Source: Prostheceraeus crozeri (Eukaryota; Platyhelminthes; Polycladida; Euryleptidae). Taken from it: a DNA stretch of 64,000 bases. Both the position numbers and the translations under genes were made by a program. Location of the stretch: NCBI GenBank assembly GCA_907163375.1, contig CAJQUW010000906.1, positions 310,001 to 374,000 on the forward strand, read 5' to 3'. The notes under the pieces are model-generated. The model ran no database searches. It saw only the letters and a list, made by a program, of their open reading frames with translations, and had not been told where the DNA came from. Shown here in pieces: positions 1 to 10,019 of this stretch (the stretch's first letter is position 1; every line of letters starts with the position of its first letter).

Positions 1-234
1 AATTAAATAACATTTACTCAGCTGATTCCAAACTTGATGTTTCTATATTAAAAACACCTCCTAAAAATTGATTTAAGAGTTCGAATCTCGGTTTCTGTTT
101 CATCTTAATATTTTTCTAATTGAGATTATTAAACTTTTTAATATTACTTCTTTAAGTTTGGAAAATAGATTCATAAATGAGTTCTAATCTACAGAGAGAT
201 AAGAATATAACAAACGATTATTTCCTTTGTAGAA
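1..234. other. Upstream spacer
   Basis: AT-rich sequence before the first gene. I see no repeat end, promoter box or coding signal that I can support. Confidence 0.4.
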
Positions 235-2321
235 ATGGTTCGAACGTCAAGCATTTCCCGACAGAGACTTATTTTTCATTATTGCAGTACTTGCAATTTG
301 CCAGTTCGCCACGCTAGCAAAAGCAGTCATAAGGGTTGCTCTTTTAAGGAGGATGGTACATATCTGTATTGCCTTACATGTAAGGCATATCTGAAGAGTA
401 CTGAGAAGGCGAACAGTGAGGAAGATAAGACTTTTATTCAAGCCCATACTGCCTGTGCACTTGGTAATGGACGCAAAGGTATCAATTTGACCTCGACCGC
501 AGAGAAGCGGAAATTGGAAAGATTGTTTGCCAAGGAGGACAGGCCGGCGACAGGGGTTTTGAGCCAAAGTGATGAGGTCGCGAAGACTTCTAAACCTCCA
601 AAAAAGACGCGATCCATCAGAGTAAAGTCGAGAAAATTCATTGATAGTGACACGTCACTATCTGATTATGAAGTGAGTACTGTTAAATGCTTATTTTAAA
701 TTAGGTTTTAATGAAACAATGATGAATGCCACCTACGATTCTAGTGCAAGTATGCATGTAGTAAACATATTTTTTAACATTTCAGAGTTCAGAACTTCCA
801 ACGAAGAGTGCCAAGGTACTTTTAAAGAAATTGCCTACAGCAAGAGATGTAAGTATTTTACAGTTAAAATTTTTATGATTTTAAATATGTTTTACTACCA
901 AACTCTTTCTTTCAGCATTTCAACAGTCTGCCACCTGTTCCGAAATTGACAATGGTGGAGAAAAAAGTGAATCCACATCCCGTAAGTAATTTTCACAAGG
1001 TCTATACGTATATAACTAGAAATTTTAAAACATTGTTAACTTTTCAGCTGTTTCAAAGTCTACCCCCTATTCCCAAGTTGAGAACGGTGGAAAATAATGG
1101 ATGTCAGACACCTGTAAGTATGATTGTTGCAGTCTACACTCATGGAAATCTATCATGTCTTAATAATCACTCTCTAATCATTTTGTCTTTATTTCTATTG
1201 CAGGCAATTCGATCTTTATCACTGAAAAAGACTCGAGATCGCAGTGTCCTCTCAACGCCACCTACCTCAACGTCTATGTAGGACAATGAGGAAAAACCCT
1301 ACACCATCCGCGAGTCCTCATCAGATGAGTCCTCTTCGGATGAGTCCTCTTCGTCAGCGACATCATCGCCAACTTCTTCTGATGATGACAGTGATGATGG
1401 CAGAATTGCTAAGGTAAGTACAATATAAGGAATGAATATGAAAGCAGATAATTGAAATGTAAAAGATTGTAACAGTTAAATTCTGATTTTAGAATAGTTC
1501 ATACAACGTTGCGGTGGAAGATGGATCTGATCATGAGATCGTCATGACTTCTAAGGTAAGATAGCTTTCAAACACTAGAAAACATGTTTACATTATTTAA
1601 ATATTATTATATTGTTATTCTACAAACATTATTAACTTCTTTCTCATATAATGATGCATGGATAATACAAATATTTTCTATTCTCATTACAGGATGCAGC
1701 GGTCTACGCATCACAGGAGGAAGAATCCTTCTCCAACATTCGATCGTCTCCAACCCTGCAGCGTCCGCTTCCCCTTCACTCCTATACTGGAGTATAGGGG
1801 TGCATCACCACCGCCCACAACACAACCACCTACACCGGGGACTGCTCCTACGACTTCCCACGATCCTACTCCTCCTACTACACCATCACCTACGACTTCC
1901 CATGATCCTGCTCCCCCTACGATCTCCAACACTACTATCCACGCTCCTGCTTCCATCATGCTGCGAACCAAGGAGTACAATGTCGATCTAGATGAATCCA
2001 ATGACAATAGTGAGTTGAGACGCTGTGAGGAGCGACTGCGACTCGCTGAGGAAAGGGAAGCGAAGTTAAGGACTGAAAATCGTGATCTGTGATCTAATTC
2101 AATCTGTGCGAAATCTAACACAGTCAAACTTGCATATGGCATCACTCCTTTCAAGAGGCAACAAGCCTTTTGAAAAAGAGACTTTAATGCATATTGAGTA
2201 TGCAAATTCAAACATTGAAAAGGTGAGGCTGACTCACATGGAAGACAGGGGTGCTTGCTCTGCACAGTGTCAGCACATCAAGATGTGCCACAGTGGCATT
2301 GTAAAATGCATAAAAATGTAA
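235..2321 (+). pseudogene. Unassigned multi-exon gene with short phase-0 exons, probably decayed
   Basis: No family recognised. Exons inferred from GT-AG sites: 235-672, 786-848, 916-981, 1048-1113, 1204-1413, 1493-1555, then 1693 onward. The first six are 438, 63, 66, 66, 210 and 63 nt, all multiples of three, and every junction is phase 0. Exon 1 has a Cys-rich N terminus (CSTC, then CLTC about 30 residues later, and a later His/Cys) that could bind zinc. Exons 3 and 4 are duplicated 66-nt cassettes (both read xFxSLPPxPKL). Exon 5 is Ser/Asp/Glu-rich. The last exon has a Pro/Thr-rich stretch and a charged coiled coil (around RRCEERLRLAEERE) ending near 2321. An in-frame TAG lies at 1279-1281 in exon 5. 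The open frame changes inside the last exon near 1795. So it reads as a pseudogene, unless a small undetected intron or a sequencing error explains these. It could be a host gene or cargo of the neighbouring element. Confidence 0.55.
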
Positions 2322-2486
2322 TGTAATGTACTTTACTTTTTTCTTTTGGAAAATGAAAATTGTTGTAAATCCTGAATTTTTTCCTTTATATCATCGATCG
2401 GTAATACTACATCTATCTCAAAAGTGAAGAGATCGGAACAAATTCTATTGGGTGGTAATAGCTCTGACGTCATAGAATGATGAAAA
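2322..2486. other. Spacer before the Polinton polymerase
   Basis: Short AT-rich spacer between the end of the upstream coiled-coil gene and the polymerase promoter box. I looked here for a Polinton terminal inverted repeat matching the 16.9-17.3 kb side and did not find one. Confidence 0.4.
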
Positions 2487-2495
2487 TATATAAGG
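2487..2495 (+). promoter_or_regulatory. TATA-like box of the Polinton polymerase gene
   Basis: TATATAAGG lies 40 nt upstream of the ATG at 2535. The same nine bases occur on the minus strand at 16350-16358, upstream of the 203-residue gene. The spacing suits a TATA box followed by a short leader. Confidence 0.45.
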
Positions 2496-2534
2496 ACTAT
2501 CAAAAATTATAATCCTTATTATTTACTATTAAGA

Positions 2535-5500
2535 ATGGTTGTCTGTTCCAAGTGTGGAAAATCTTTTACTCTTTATGGCAATTTGCAACGTCATGAAAAA
2601 TTTTGTAAGTTGGGGATAACATATAAGTGTAGCAAGTGTCCATATCAAACGAATAGGAAGGATAATCTAAAGCGACACAATCTAGTTTGCAATTTAAGTT
2701 CAAATTCTCAAAATATGTCAGTTGTTAATCAAGTAGAATCACAAAATAATCACATATCCAGATCTAGTATTGTTGAACCAACGTCTAGACATACGTCAAC
2801 CAGCGCTTCAAATAATACCTTTATGCAATGTTGCTCCCATTGTGGCAAAAATTATAATTCTGTTAGCAAATTTCGTCAACATATGAATGTACATAATACA
2901 AAAAGTGAGATGAATATTCATAATAATCATGGAACTCTAAATCTCAGTGAAAGCGCACTTAATGGTCACGCTCGTGTATATGACATCACACCATCAACAC
3001 ATACAATCGACATTAATTCTTTTTTATTGAGTATGCGACCTATATTAGGGGACTTAGTGTCAAACCTTCTAGAACAATTTCAACTACGTGGCCGTCTAAT
3101 TGCACAAATTCGTTATGTGCGATCAAATCCTCAAGAAGATGAAACGTTTCTCGCACACTTTACATCATCATCTACAAACTATATTTATGACTATGATACC
3201 TGGTTCCAAGATAATTTGAATAGTCTTTCAAGCCATATTGAAGCATTTGCAAATAAGGGTAGCAACTGGGTTATAGATGAAATACTTAATATTGAATTCA
3301 ATGTTATTACCAGTCCACTACTATCCGGTGGACAAACATTTACTCTACCAAAGAGCTTGAAAGATTCTAAGGCTGTAATCAATGTACACTCAAATGCAAA
3401 TGACTGCTTCAAGTATTCAGTTTTATCAATACTACATTATGATGAAGTACTTCACTCGAGAAATGAGATGAAATCATATAGCAAGTGGACATCTGATCTG
3501 AATATGGATGGCATTGCCACACCAGTATCAATAAAAGATATTTCTAGGTTTGAGAAAAATAATGACATCAAAATTAACATTCATTTTTATGAAAAAGGAC
3601 TCAAAGGTGTTCGTTATAGTAGCAACTTTATTGGTAAACGAACTGTCAATATACTGTTAATTGTTAACAATGAACGCGCACATTATTGTGGAATCAGAAA
3701 GATATCGAGATTATATAGGAAAATTAATAAAAGATTTAAACATTACTGTGATCGATGCACCCAATCGTTTACATATAAGACAACTCTAGACCGACATTAT
3801 CAATTTTGTGTTCGAGGAAAAGCGCAAATAGAAAAAATGCCTAAACAACTAGAGGTAAGTACAAGTAGCATGGAATATCATCTACGTCCACCTTTAGTAA
3901 TTTATGCAGATATAGAGTGCTACATCGATAATAAAGTGCATAAACCTGCAGCAGTTGGAGTTTATCATGTTTGGCACAACGCTCTCCAATCAAAATTTGA
4001 TAACGAATATTATGTCTTTAAAGGAGAAAATTGTATTATGACCTTCTTAAATCACCTAGAAAATGTAGCACAAAATTTGTATGACAATCAGCGTGCAATA
4101 AGTAGACAACCGATGTCTCTATCCCATGATGAAGAAGAAAAACACAAAAGCGCACAGAGTTGCAGTAAATGTAAATCTAAGTTCAGTGATGATTGTATCA
4201 AAGTGAGAGATCATGATCATATAACAGGAAAATATAGACAACCATTATGTAGCAAATGCAACCTTCGATTGAAACTGAATAGGCGGGAACTGCCCATATT
4301 TTCCCACAACTTCAAGAATTATGACAGTCACATCGTTTGCTACAAAGCAATTGGAAAGAAGAAACCATGGAAATTAGAAGTGGTAGCAGCCACAGCTGAA
4401 AAATACATAACTTTATCCGCTAGTGTACCTGTGAACGAGTACAACGGAAAAACAATATATTTTAAATTAAAGTTCTTGGATTCTTTTCAATTTTTAAGTG
4501 CATCACTAAGTGAATTAGCAAAAGGATTACAAGTGTATAAGCATGTAGAAAAATTAAGAAACGAATTTCCACTGATTAATGATGACATCCTATATCAAAA
4601 GGGAGTGTTTCCCTACTCTTATTTCAAAAGTCTAAATACATTGTTGGAAAATAGTCTACCACCACAATGTGAATTCTATAATGATCTCACACGAGAGCAT
4701 TGCTCAGACAAAGAATATGAACACGCTTGTAATGCGTGGATCGCTTTCAGTTGCTCCAATTTTGGTGATTACATGCTTGCATATCTCAAATTAGATGTGT
4801 TATTGCTGGCAGATATTTTTGAAGTCTTTAGATCATTGAGTCAAAATGAAGATGAGGTGGATCCTGTGCATTTTGTCAGCCTTCCACACCTTAGTTTTAC
4901 TACAGCTTTGAGTTTTGCTTCATCTGATCCTCCACACTACATACAAGATGAAAACATGTACAATCTATTTGAAAGGGGAATAAGGGGAGGTATGACATTT
5001 ACAAATATTCACCGAGCGCGTGCACGCATTACGGAATTACAAAATAATACAAATGAAAGCCGTCACTTATCCTACATAGATGTCAACAACCTTTACGGCT
5101 CGTCACTCAGCAAGAGTCTACCACATTCAAATTTCAAATGGTTGAATGAAGATGAAATAGGCTACTTTTCAAACGAAGTTAATATTCAAGCCATAGATGA
5201 TGATAGTGAAATCGGATATATTTTTGATTTAGATTTGGAATATCCTGCAAGCATACATGATGACACTGCCGATTTTCCATTGGCACCAGAAATGCAGATG
5301 ATAGAACAAAAAATGTTTTCAAGTTATATGAAAGACTTGTATAAAAAAGTAAGACCAAATACTAACTTTTCTTCAACTAAGAAACTATTGCTACACCAAT
5401 TTGATAGGGAAAATTATGTTGTACACTATTCAATATTAAAATTTTATTTATTTATGGGTATGAAAGTTAAAAAAGTTCATTGCGGTGTAAAGTTCACTCA

Positions 5501-6422
5501 AAAGCCCTGGTTAAGAACGTTCATCGACATGAATTCCCAAAAGAGAGCTCAGTCAAGAACTGATTTTGAAAAGTCATTTTACAAGTTGAAGAATAACTCT
5601 TTATATGGCAAGACAATGGAAAATGTAAGACGAAGGAGAAAATTCAAATTAGTTAATAGTGTTGAGCAATGTCAAAAATTATCAAATCATCCACTCTATG
5701 TTCAGCATAAGATCTTCGATGAAGATCTAGTTGGCATGGAAATGTACAAGCCTTCAATAATGTTGAATAAATTAATTTATGTTGGTCAAGCAGTTCTTGA
5801 TTATAGCAAGTTGGAAATGTATCAACTATTTTACAATGATTTAAAAAGATGTCCACTGATAAATAGAACGCGACTTTGTGGCGGTGACACTGACAGTTTT
5901 TTCTTATGTCTATACACCTCACCTTCTGTCCGTCTGGAGGACATACTTCTATACTTTGGTGAAAAATTTGACTCTTCAAACTATGATGTACATCACCGAC
6001 TATATTCAACTGCAAACAGAGCTAGGTTGGGCTGTTTTAAGGATGAGTGTGCGGGAAAGTTGCTTGAGGAAATGATCTTATTAAAACCGAAAATGTATTC
6101 AATGAAATATCTAGATTCATCTTGTCACAGCATCAAACGTGCAAAAGGAGTGCAGAGAGCTGCAGTTAAAAAACTACAACATAATGATTATAGGACCGTG
6201 TACTACAGTGAAATGGATACAAGTGAAGAAATGACAGTAATTATCTCGAAAAACCACTTAGTTACTACAAAATCATTCAGGAAGCGAGGACTTTCACTCT
6301 GGGAGGATAAGCGCTGTTGGTTAAATAAAAATTTGTCACTACCATATGGACACTATAGCTTGGGACTTCCCCCACCTTCAAAAAGAAGGAGAATCCTTCC
6401 TGCTATAGGTGATGTAGAATAA
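2535..6422 (+). CDS. pPolB: Polinton protein-primed DNA polymerase B with N-terminal zinc fingers
   Basis: Replicative polymerase of the element, 1,295 residues. Two C2H2 zinc fingers lie at about residues 3-24 and 31-53, a third near 97-121 and a fourth near 403-426. The 3'-5' exonuclease motifs follow: Exo I DIE at 459-461, Exo II with Asp597 in HNFKNYDSH (591-599), and Exo III with Asp754 in YLKLDVLLLAD. Between Exo I and Exo II lies a Cys-rich DHDHITGKYR segment (from 559), like a recombination endonuclease VII/HNH motif often built into polymerases of this family. Palm motifs are A (DVNNLYG, Asp849), B (KNNSLYGKTMEN, 1019-1030) and C (DTDS, 1118-1121). The start ATG is the first after the TATA-like box. 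The next gene starts 260 bp downstream on the same strand. The frame is open throughout. Confidence 0.95.
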   Translation: MVVCSKCGKSFTLYGNLQRHEKFCKLGITYKCSKCPYQTNRKDNLKRHNLVCNLSSNSQNMSVVNQVESQNNHISRSSIVEPTSRHTSTSASNNTFMQCCSHCGKNYNSVSKFRQHMNVHNTKSEMNIHNNHGTLNLSESALNGHARVYDITPSTHTIDINSFLLSMRPILGDLVSNLLEQFQLRGRLIAQIRYVRSNPQEDETFLAHFTSSSTNYIYDYDTWFQDNLNSLSSHIEAFANKGSNWVIDEILNIEFNVITSPLLSGGQTFTLPKSLKDSKAVINVHSNANDCFKYSVLSILHYDEVLHSRNEMKSYSKWTSDLNMDGIATPVSIKDISRFEKNNDIKINIHFYEKGLKGVRYSSNFIGKRTVNILLIVNNERAHYCGIRKISRLYRKINKRFKHYCDRCTQSFTYKTTLDRHYQFCVRGKAQIEKMPKQLEVSTSSMEYHLRPPLVIYADIECYIDNKVHKPAAVGVYHVWHNALQSKFDNEYYVFKGENCIMTFLNHLENVAQNLYDNQRAISRQPMSLSHDEEEKHKSAQSCSKCKSKFSDDCIKVRDHDHITGKYRQPLCSKCNLRLKLNRRELPIFSHNFKNYDSHIVCYKAIGKKKPWKLEVVAATAEKYITLSASVPVNEYNGKTIYFKLKFLDSFQFLSASLSELAKGLQVYKHVEKLRNEFPLINDDILYQKGVFPYSYFKSLNTLLENSLPPQCEFYNDLTREHCSDKEYEHACNAWIAFSCSNFGDYMLAYLKLDVLLLADIFEVFRSLSQNEDEVDPVHFVSLPHLSFTTALSFASSDPPHYIQDENMYNLFERGIRGGMTFTNIHRARARITELQNNTNESRHLSYIDVNNLYGSSLSKSLPHSNFKWLNEDEIGYFSNEVNIQAIDDDSEIGYIFDLDLEYPASIHDDTADFPLAPEMQMIEQKMFSSYMKDLYKKVRPNTNFSSTKKLLLHQFDRENYVVHYSILKFYLFMGMKVKKVHCGVKFTQKPWLRTFIDMNSQKRAQSRTDFEKSFYKLKNNSLYGKTMENVRRRRKFKLVNSVEQCQKLSNHPLYVQHKIFDEDLVGMEMYKPSIMLNKLIYVGQAVLDYSKLEMYQLFYNDLKRCPLINRTRLCGGDTDSFFLCLYTSPSVRLEDILLYFGEKFDSSNYDVHHRLYSTANRARLGCFKDECAGKLLEEMILLKPKMYSMKYLDSSCHSIKRAKGVQRAAVKKLQHNDYRTVYYSEMDTSEEMTVIISKNHLVTTKSFRKRGLSLWEDKRCWLNKNLSLPYGHYSLGLPPPSKRRRILPAIGDVE

Positions 6423-6527
6423 GTCTAAATAGATTCAACAAGGTAATTTACAAGTAAACTAACCAATCGTCACATCTTTCTGCTTAGTTATGCTTACTAA
6501 TATATAGGTAGTCTAAACACAAAATGA

Positions 6528-6628
6528 AATTTCTACATTTTTCCGATGTGTAGAAATTATTACTAAAATATAGGTAGTCTTATTATGAATTTAAGACATA
6601 GCACTCAACATCATTCCGATATGTTGAG
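6528..6628 (+). other. Two hairpins with CCGAT loops after the polymerase gene
   Basis: Hairpin 1 pairs 6528-6537 (AATTTCTACA) with 6549-6558 over an 11-base loop. Hairpin 2 pairs 6604-6611 (CTCAACAT) with 6621-6628 over a 9-base loop. Both loops contain TTCCGAT. A 20-base direct repeat ending ATATAGGTAGTCT flanks hairpin 1 (about 6494-6513 and 6562-6580). Position between two plus-strand genes suggests RNA 3'-end or regulatory structures, but that is inference. Confidence 0.5.
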
Positions 6629-6682
6629 ATGTGAAATAGCAAACTTTATGCAAACAGATGAATTAGGTTTATATTTGAAAAC

Positions 6683-7243
6683 ATGCCTCATTACACTAGA
6701 ACATGGAAACTAAACGACTTACAAAGCGTTCACATAACAAATTCTAAGAAAGTAGTCTTTCGTCACTCAATAGCAAATAGTGGTGGAAGACATCGTGGCG
6801 TTTGCATTAGCCTTGACGCATTATCTTCACTGAAAGACTTCGCTGATCTGATTGACAACCATAAGACACGGATGAAGATTCCCCTCGATCAAAAGGTATG
6901 GATAAAGTGTGACTCTACCGTCAAGCTGTACGTCTGTTCACCAAAGAGAGAAGATATTGACTATCGATTTTTCCGTTTCAGTGACGTCACATGGAGAAAC
7001 TTTACAAAAGAGATACTACCACATATGATTTCATTTATTAAGGATGGAGGACATCAAGCGGATGGAAGTCGTGAATCGCATGTTAACTACAAAAGTAAAC
7101 TCAAAACTCAATCTTCAAGAAATCGAGCGGAACATTCCCAATCGAAAGCAATGGTTATTAATAAAACACAAGATGAAGCCGACAACGAATCTACATCTGG
7201 GAAGACCCTCAATGTTAACATGGAGGATACAGAGGAAGGATAA
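6683..7243 (+). CDS. Polinton accessory protein with two PC4-like segments
   Basis: 186 residues, downstream of the polymerase on the same strand. Residues about 21-60 (SKKVVFRHSI, then RGVCISLDALSSLKDFADLID) follow the pattern of the transcription coactivator PC4/Sub1 ssDNA-binding fold: a beta strand, a Gly/Arg-rich turn, 'GISL', then a helix. Residues about 78-120 (VKLYVCSPKRE, then FRFSDVTWRNFTKEILPHM) look like a second, more diverged copy. The C-terminal third is Ser/Lys/Glu-rich and probably disordered. If right, it would bind single-stranded DNA and act in transcription or replication of the element. It overlaps the next gene by 200 nt in another frame. Pattern-level assignment only; no search was run. 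Confidence 0.5.
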   Translation: MPHYTRTWKLNDLQSVHITNSKKVVFRHSIANSGGRHRGVCISLDALSSLKDFADLIDNHKTRMKIPLDQKVWIKCDSTVKLYVCSPKREDIDYRFFRFSDVTWRNFTKEILPHMISFIKDGGHQADGSRESHVNYKSKLKTQSSRNRAEHSQSKAMVINKTQDEADNESTSGKTLNVNMEDTEEG

Positions 7244-7613
7244 ATATGTGACTATCCTATTCTTTCCAAATGGAACAATCCAGTGTGTTGGTGGCTTCAC
7301 TGATGGTGATCTACCATATCTACATTCTACATTGGAAAATTTACTTAGTGACTCATTATCTGAATGGGAAGTGAAGACAATGACTGTGTTATGTGAATTG
7401 AACTATCATTATGACTTTCGTAAAGTCACATCATCAAATAATCTCACTTATGAAGTGGAACTATTTCCAGCAGCACAGATGACTAACTGGCACCCATATC
7501 ATGTTCATGTATTCCATAATGGAAAGATTGTGATAACCGGCATTAAAGACATAAATGATGTTCCTCCAATCCTATGTGATTTGAGAAAAATATTTGTGAA
7601 ATCTACATTGTAG
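7044..7613 (+). CDS. Polinton accessory protein with TBP-like lobes
   Basis: 189-residue frame. Two segments resemble the stirrup strands of TATA-binding protein: ILFFPNGTIQCVGG (residues 71-84) and VHVFHNGKIVITGIKD (154-169). Each is followed by a helix-like stretch, and the spacing of about 83 residues is close to that between the two TBP repeats. TBP-like folds are known in transcription factors of large DNA viruses such as poxviruses and asfarviruses. The similarity begins near residue 66, so the true start may be internal (Met58, 7215) or the first part may be non-coding, because the first 66 codons overlap the previous gene. It is the last plus-strand gene before the convergent minus-strand block. 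Alternative: an unrelated protein with matching beta-hairpins. Confidence 0.45.
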   Translation: MEDIKRMEVVNRMLTTKVNSKLNLQEIERNIPNRKQWLLIKHKMKPTTNLHLGRPSMLTWRIQRKDKYVTILFFPNGTIQCVGGFTDGDLPYLHSTLENLLSDSLSEWEVKTMTVLCELNYHYDFRKVTSSNNLTYEVELFPAAQMTNWHPYHVHVFHNGKIVITGIKDINDVPPILCDLRKIFVKSTL

Positions 7614-7744
7614 CTATGTAAATATTTAGAAAAGAACTGTATATTTGTAAATACATATTGAAATGTAAACATGTTTTGCTTTCCCTCTAAACCCAACGAT
7701 TTGGAACATAAAACAAGGATATTTACATATAAAATAAAACTTTA

Positions 7745-8179
7745 TTACAAAACAGTTTCAATATACTTTGTAAGAATCACATCATTTTTATAGCAGTCTT
7801 TCGAAAAAAGTTGTAAAACACTTTTACAGTTATTTTTCAATGGTCTCTCGTTGATGAAATATAGCACATAACCGCCGCACATGAGAGATACATTGCTTTG
7901 GAGTGGAAACGATGTAACTTTCTTAATCGTCCAGGAGAACCTATTCATCCATAGTGCAATGTCATGTAAGCGAGGTAGATTAAGAGAGTCAAAATATTCA
8001 GCCACTTTATAGCGATTGATGTACACTGCAATCCAATGTTTACCAGGAAGATTGCTGCTGTCCGTATTGATGATAAGCGAACAAGGATAGAAAGGAATTG
8101 AATTAGGTAAATTATCTCTAGAAAAGACATCAAGAAATATTGACTTGGAGTAGGGATGAGCATTTCCCATTTTCCTCAA
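7745..8179 (-). CDS. Polinton adenain-like cysteine protease
   Basis: 144 residues, typically small for the family. The catalytic order of adenovirus-type proteases is visible: His48 in GKHWIAVYI, Asp64 in EYFDSLN, Gln94 and Cys101 in SLMCGGYVLYF. In adenoviruses and Polintons this enzyme matures capsid precursors. It is the last gene of the minus-strand block, 23 bp after the capsid gene, and would be read after it. The frame is open over the full domain. Confidence 0.88.
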   Translation of the reverse strand: MRKMGNAHPYSKSIFLDVFSRDNLPNSIPFYPCSLIINTDSSNLPGKHWIAVYINRYKVAEYFDSLNLPRLHDIALWMNRFSWTIKKVTSFPLQSNVSLMCGGYVLYFINERPLKNNCKSVLQLFSKDCYKNDVILTKYIETVL

Positions 8180-8202
8180 GATTTGTACGTTGCTTAGTTA
8201 AC

Positions 8203-9486
8203 TCATCTCTGATAGCTGACAGTTACGTCTCGCATTCTCGTTATTTCAACTTTGCTATCATAGATAGCATAAATGAGGCAAGTAATTGTTTTCTTCAAAG
8301 GTGACTCAAATGACACCTCTAGTCGTAGATTACCAGGCTTTGTAACTCCTACGCTTTCACCGCCTAGATCTGCATCTGCTGTGAGATTGTATATAATGAA
8401 GAAGTAACCATTTTTATACATATCCATTGTAATTCCATTTGAATCATCTGTGTTAAACATGCTCAGTGCAGTGAAAGTAGAACCATATTCACGTGCAAAT
8501 TTTCCCTCTTTAAAATTAGGCTCATAAGCTTTGCAAGCAACAAATTTTCCATCCTGATAGAGTGCTAGTTTACTAATGTTAAAGTGTTGGAAATTAAATG
8601 GATTCTTTTCAATAGCACCAATAAATGACTCATTTTCCACAAATGTGATATACACCGCCTTCGGCATCGCAGTGGGAAAAAGATTTGGGTAGGCATGAGA
8701 GGATGATCCCGCACCAATTGTGAAGTTTGTTAACACACTGTGATTAACTGGATATATTGCATTGCTTTTCCTCAATCCTGTCGCATGCTCGTTGATGACT
8801 GACGGGTTCATTGTTACTCTCCTTACATTGAGCACGGCACTACTTATGTTGATTTGATAGTTTGTAGCTCCAAAAGCCATTAACGCGAACTCAGGATTTG
8901 CACGAATAAATTTTATTTGCATTTTAACCTGTGATAGTAGATATCTAGATTGACGAAGGAAATCAAGATAGACAGGTCCTTTCAAGTATAATTCCTTTGA
9001 ATCTGCTGTCAATTCCATTCGTTTTTTTAAACCTCCATTTGAAACCTCATCAAATTTCCCTTGCTGATCATCATACCAGCCGGCAACTTGCAAGTGTGAC
9101 TGTTTAGCTTACTTCTGAAATTGCGTCATTGTATTTATGTATGCTCCATAGGGATATGCTCGATCCCCTCCTTCAATCTGTTTGTCATTCAATATTAAAT
9201 ACATATCTGAGAATAGACTGGCAATAGGAAGATTTGTCAATCCCACTTTATCCTTAGTTGAATCAATATTGGTACCATCAGTCTTCTTAATTTGTATACA
9301 CAATTCTAAATCAATGGATTGACAGTCAATATAATCTTGAGGATTAGCAGGTATATCAAACTGAATAGGCTGTTGGTTACCATCGATATTTGTTGTGGGG
9401 ACTATATCAACAATAGTTGAGGTAATAATGTCAGTTTCATGAGGGGGTGAATCAAAGAAACACAAGGCCGAATTGATACTCTGCAT
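8203..9486 (-). pseudogene. Polinton major capsid protein (double jelly roll), fossil
   Basis: The N-terminal part has the Polinton capsid signature: a beta-rich start with IQFDIPANPQDYIDC, then LASLFSDMY-like and LNDKQIEGG segments, then YPYGAYI. The C-terminal part carries the second jelly roll, with alternating beta strands up to the end. It lies between the protease and the basic core protein, the expected virion-gene neighbourhood. This copy looks broken, with about one break. The family product forms the hexameric coat of the virion. Confidence 0.88.
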
Positions 9487-9496
9487 CGTATTAGCT

Positions 9497-9976
9497 TTAC
9501 AAATATGTTGTCTTCCTTCGTTTTGACTTGTTTCCAGTCGCTGTGGAATTTCGTTTGCGCTTTCTTGCTTTCACACGACGTCTTGATTTAGAACGTGCTG
9601 CTCTGGTGGGCTTTTTACTTCTCCTACGCCTTTGCTTAGTAACTCGGCCTGATCCAACTTGTCTTGACTTCCTACGTTTCTTCCGAACTGTACTTGTCTT
9701 TGTTAAATCATCTAATGCGTCTATGGCAGATTGCTGTGCACGCAATTTCATGGATTCACCGATATTCTCCCCTTGAAGTGCATCAGCTGCAACATTTGCG
9801 CCAAAGTCTAAAGCTCTGTTTCCAACCCGCTTCATGAATGGTACGCCATACTTTTTGAGTGTTGGGAGAACCATGCGTCTTAATGCACCGAATATGCCTC
9901 CTCCAACTTGTCGTCTACCTCCAGCAAACACGGGATAGCCGCTCTGATAGGATGGACCACTGTAAATGCCTGACAT
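9497..9976 (-). CDS. Polinton basic core-like protein
   Basis: 159 residues, extremely basic in its second half (runs such as RKKRRKSRQ and KSRRRVKARKRKR), with a Gly-rich GGGIFGALRR stretch near residue 26 and a predicted amphipathic segment after it. This layout resembles adenovirus pVI/pX-type core or membrane-active proteins, which sit next to capsid genes and are cut by the viral protease. It lies between the capsid and penton-like genes. Role (genome condensation or membrane lysis) is inferred from composition and context only. Confidence 0.65.
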   Translation of the reverse strand: MSGIYSGPSYQSGYPVFAGGRRQVGGGIFGALRRMVLPTLKKYGVPFMKRVGNRALDFGANVAADALQGENIGESMKLRAQQSAIDALDDLTKTSTVRKKRRKSRQVGSGRVTKQRRRRSKKPTRAARSKSRRRVKARKRKRNSTATGNKSKRRKTTYL

Positions 9977-10019
9977 TATGTCCTGTAGATAATTATAGAT
10001 CCCACAATAGCGTAAAGCC

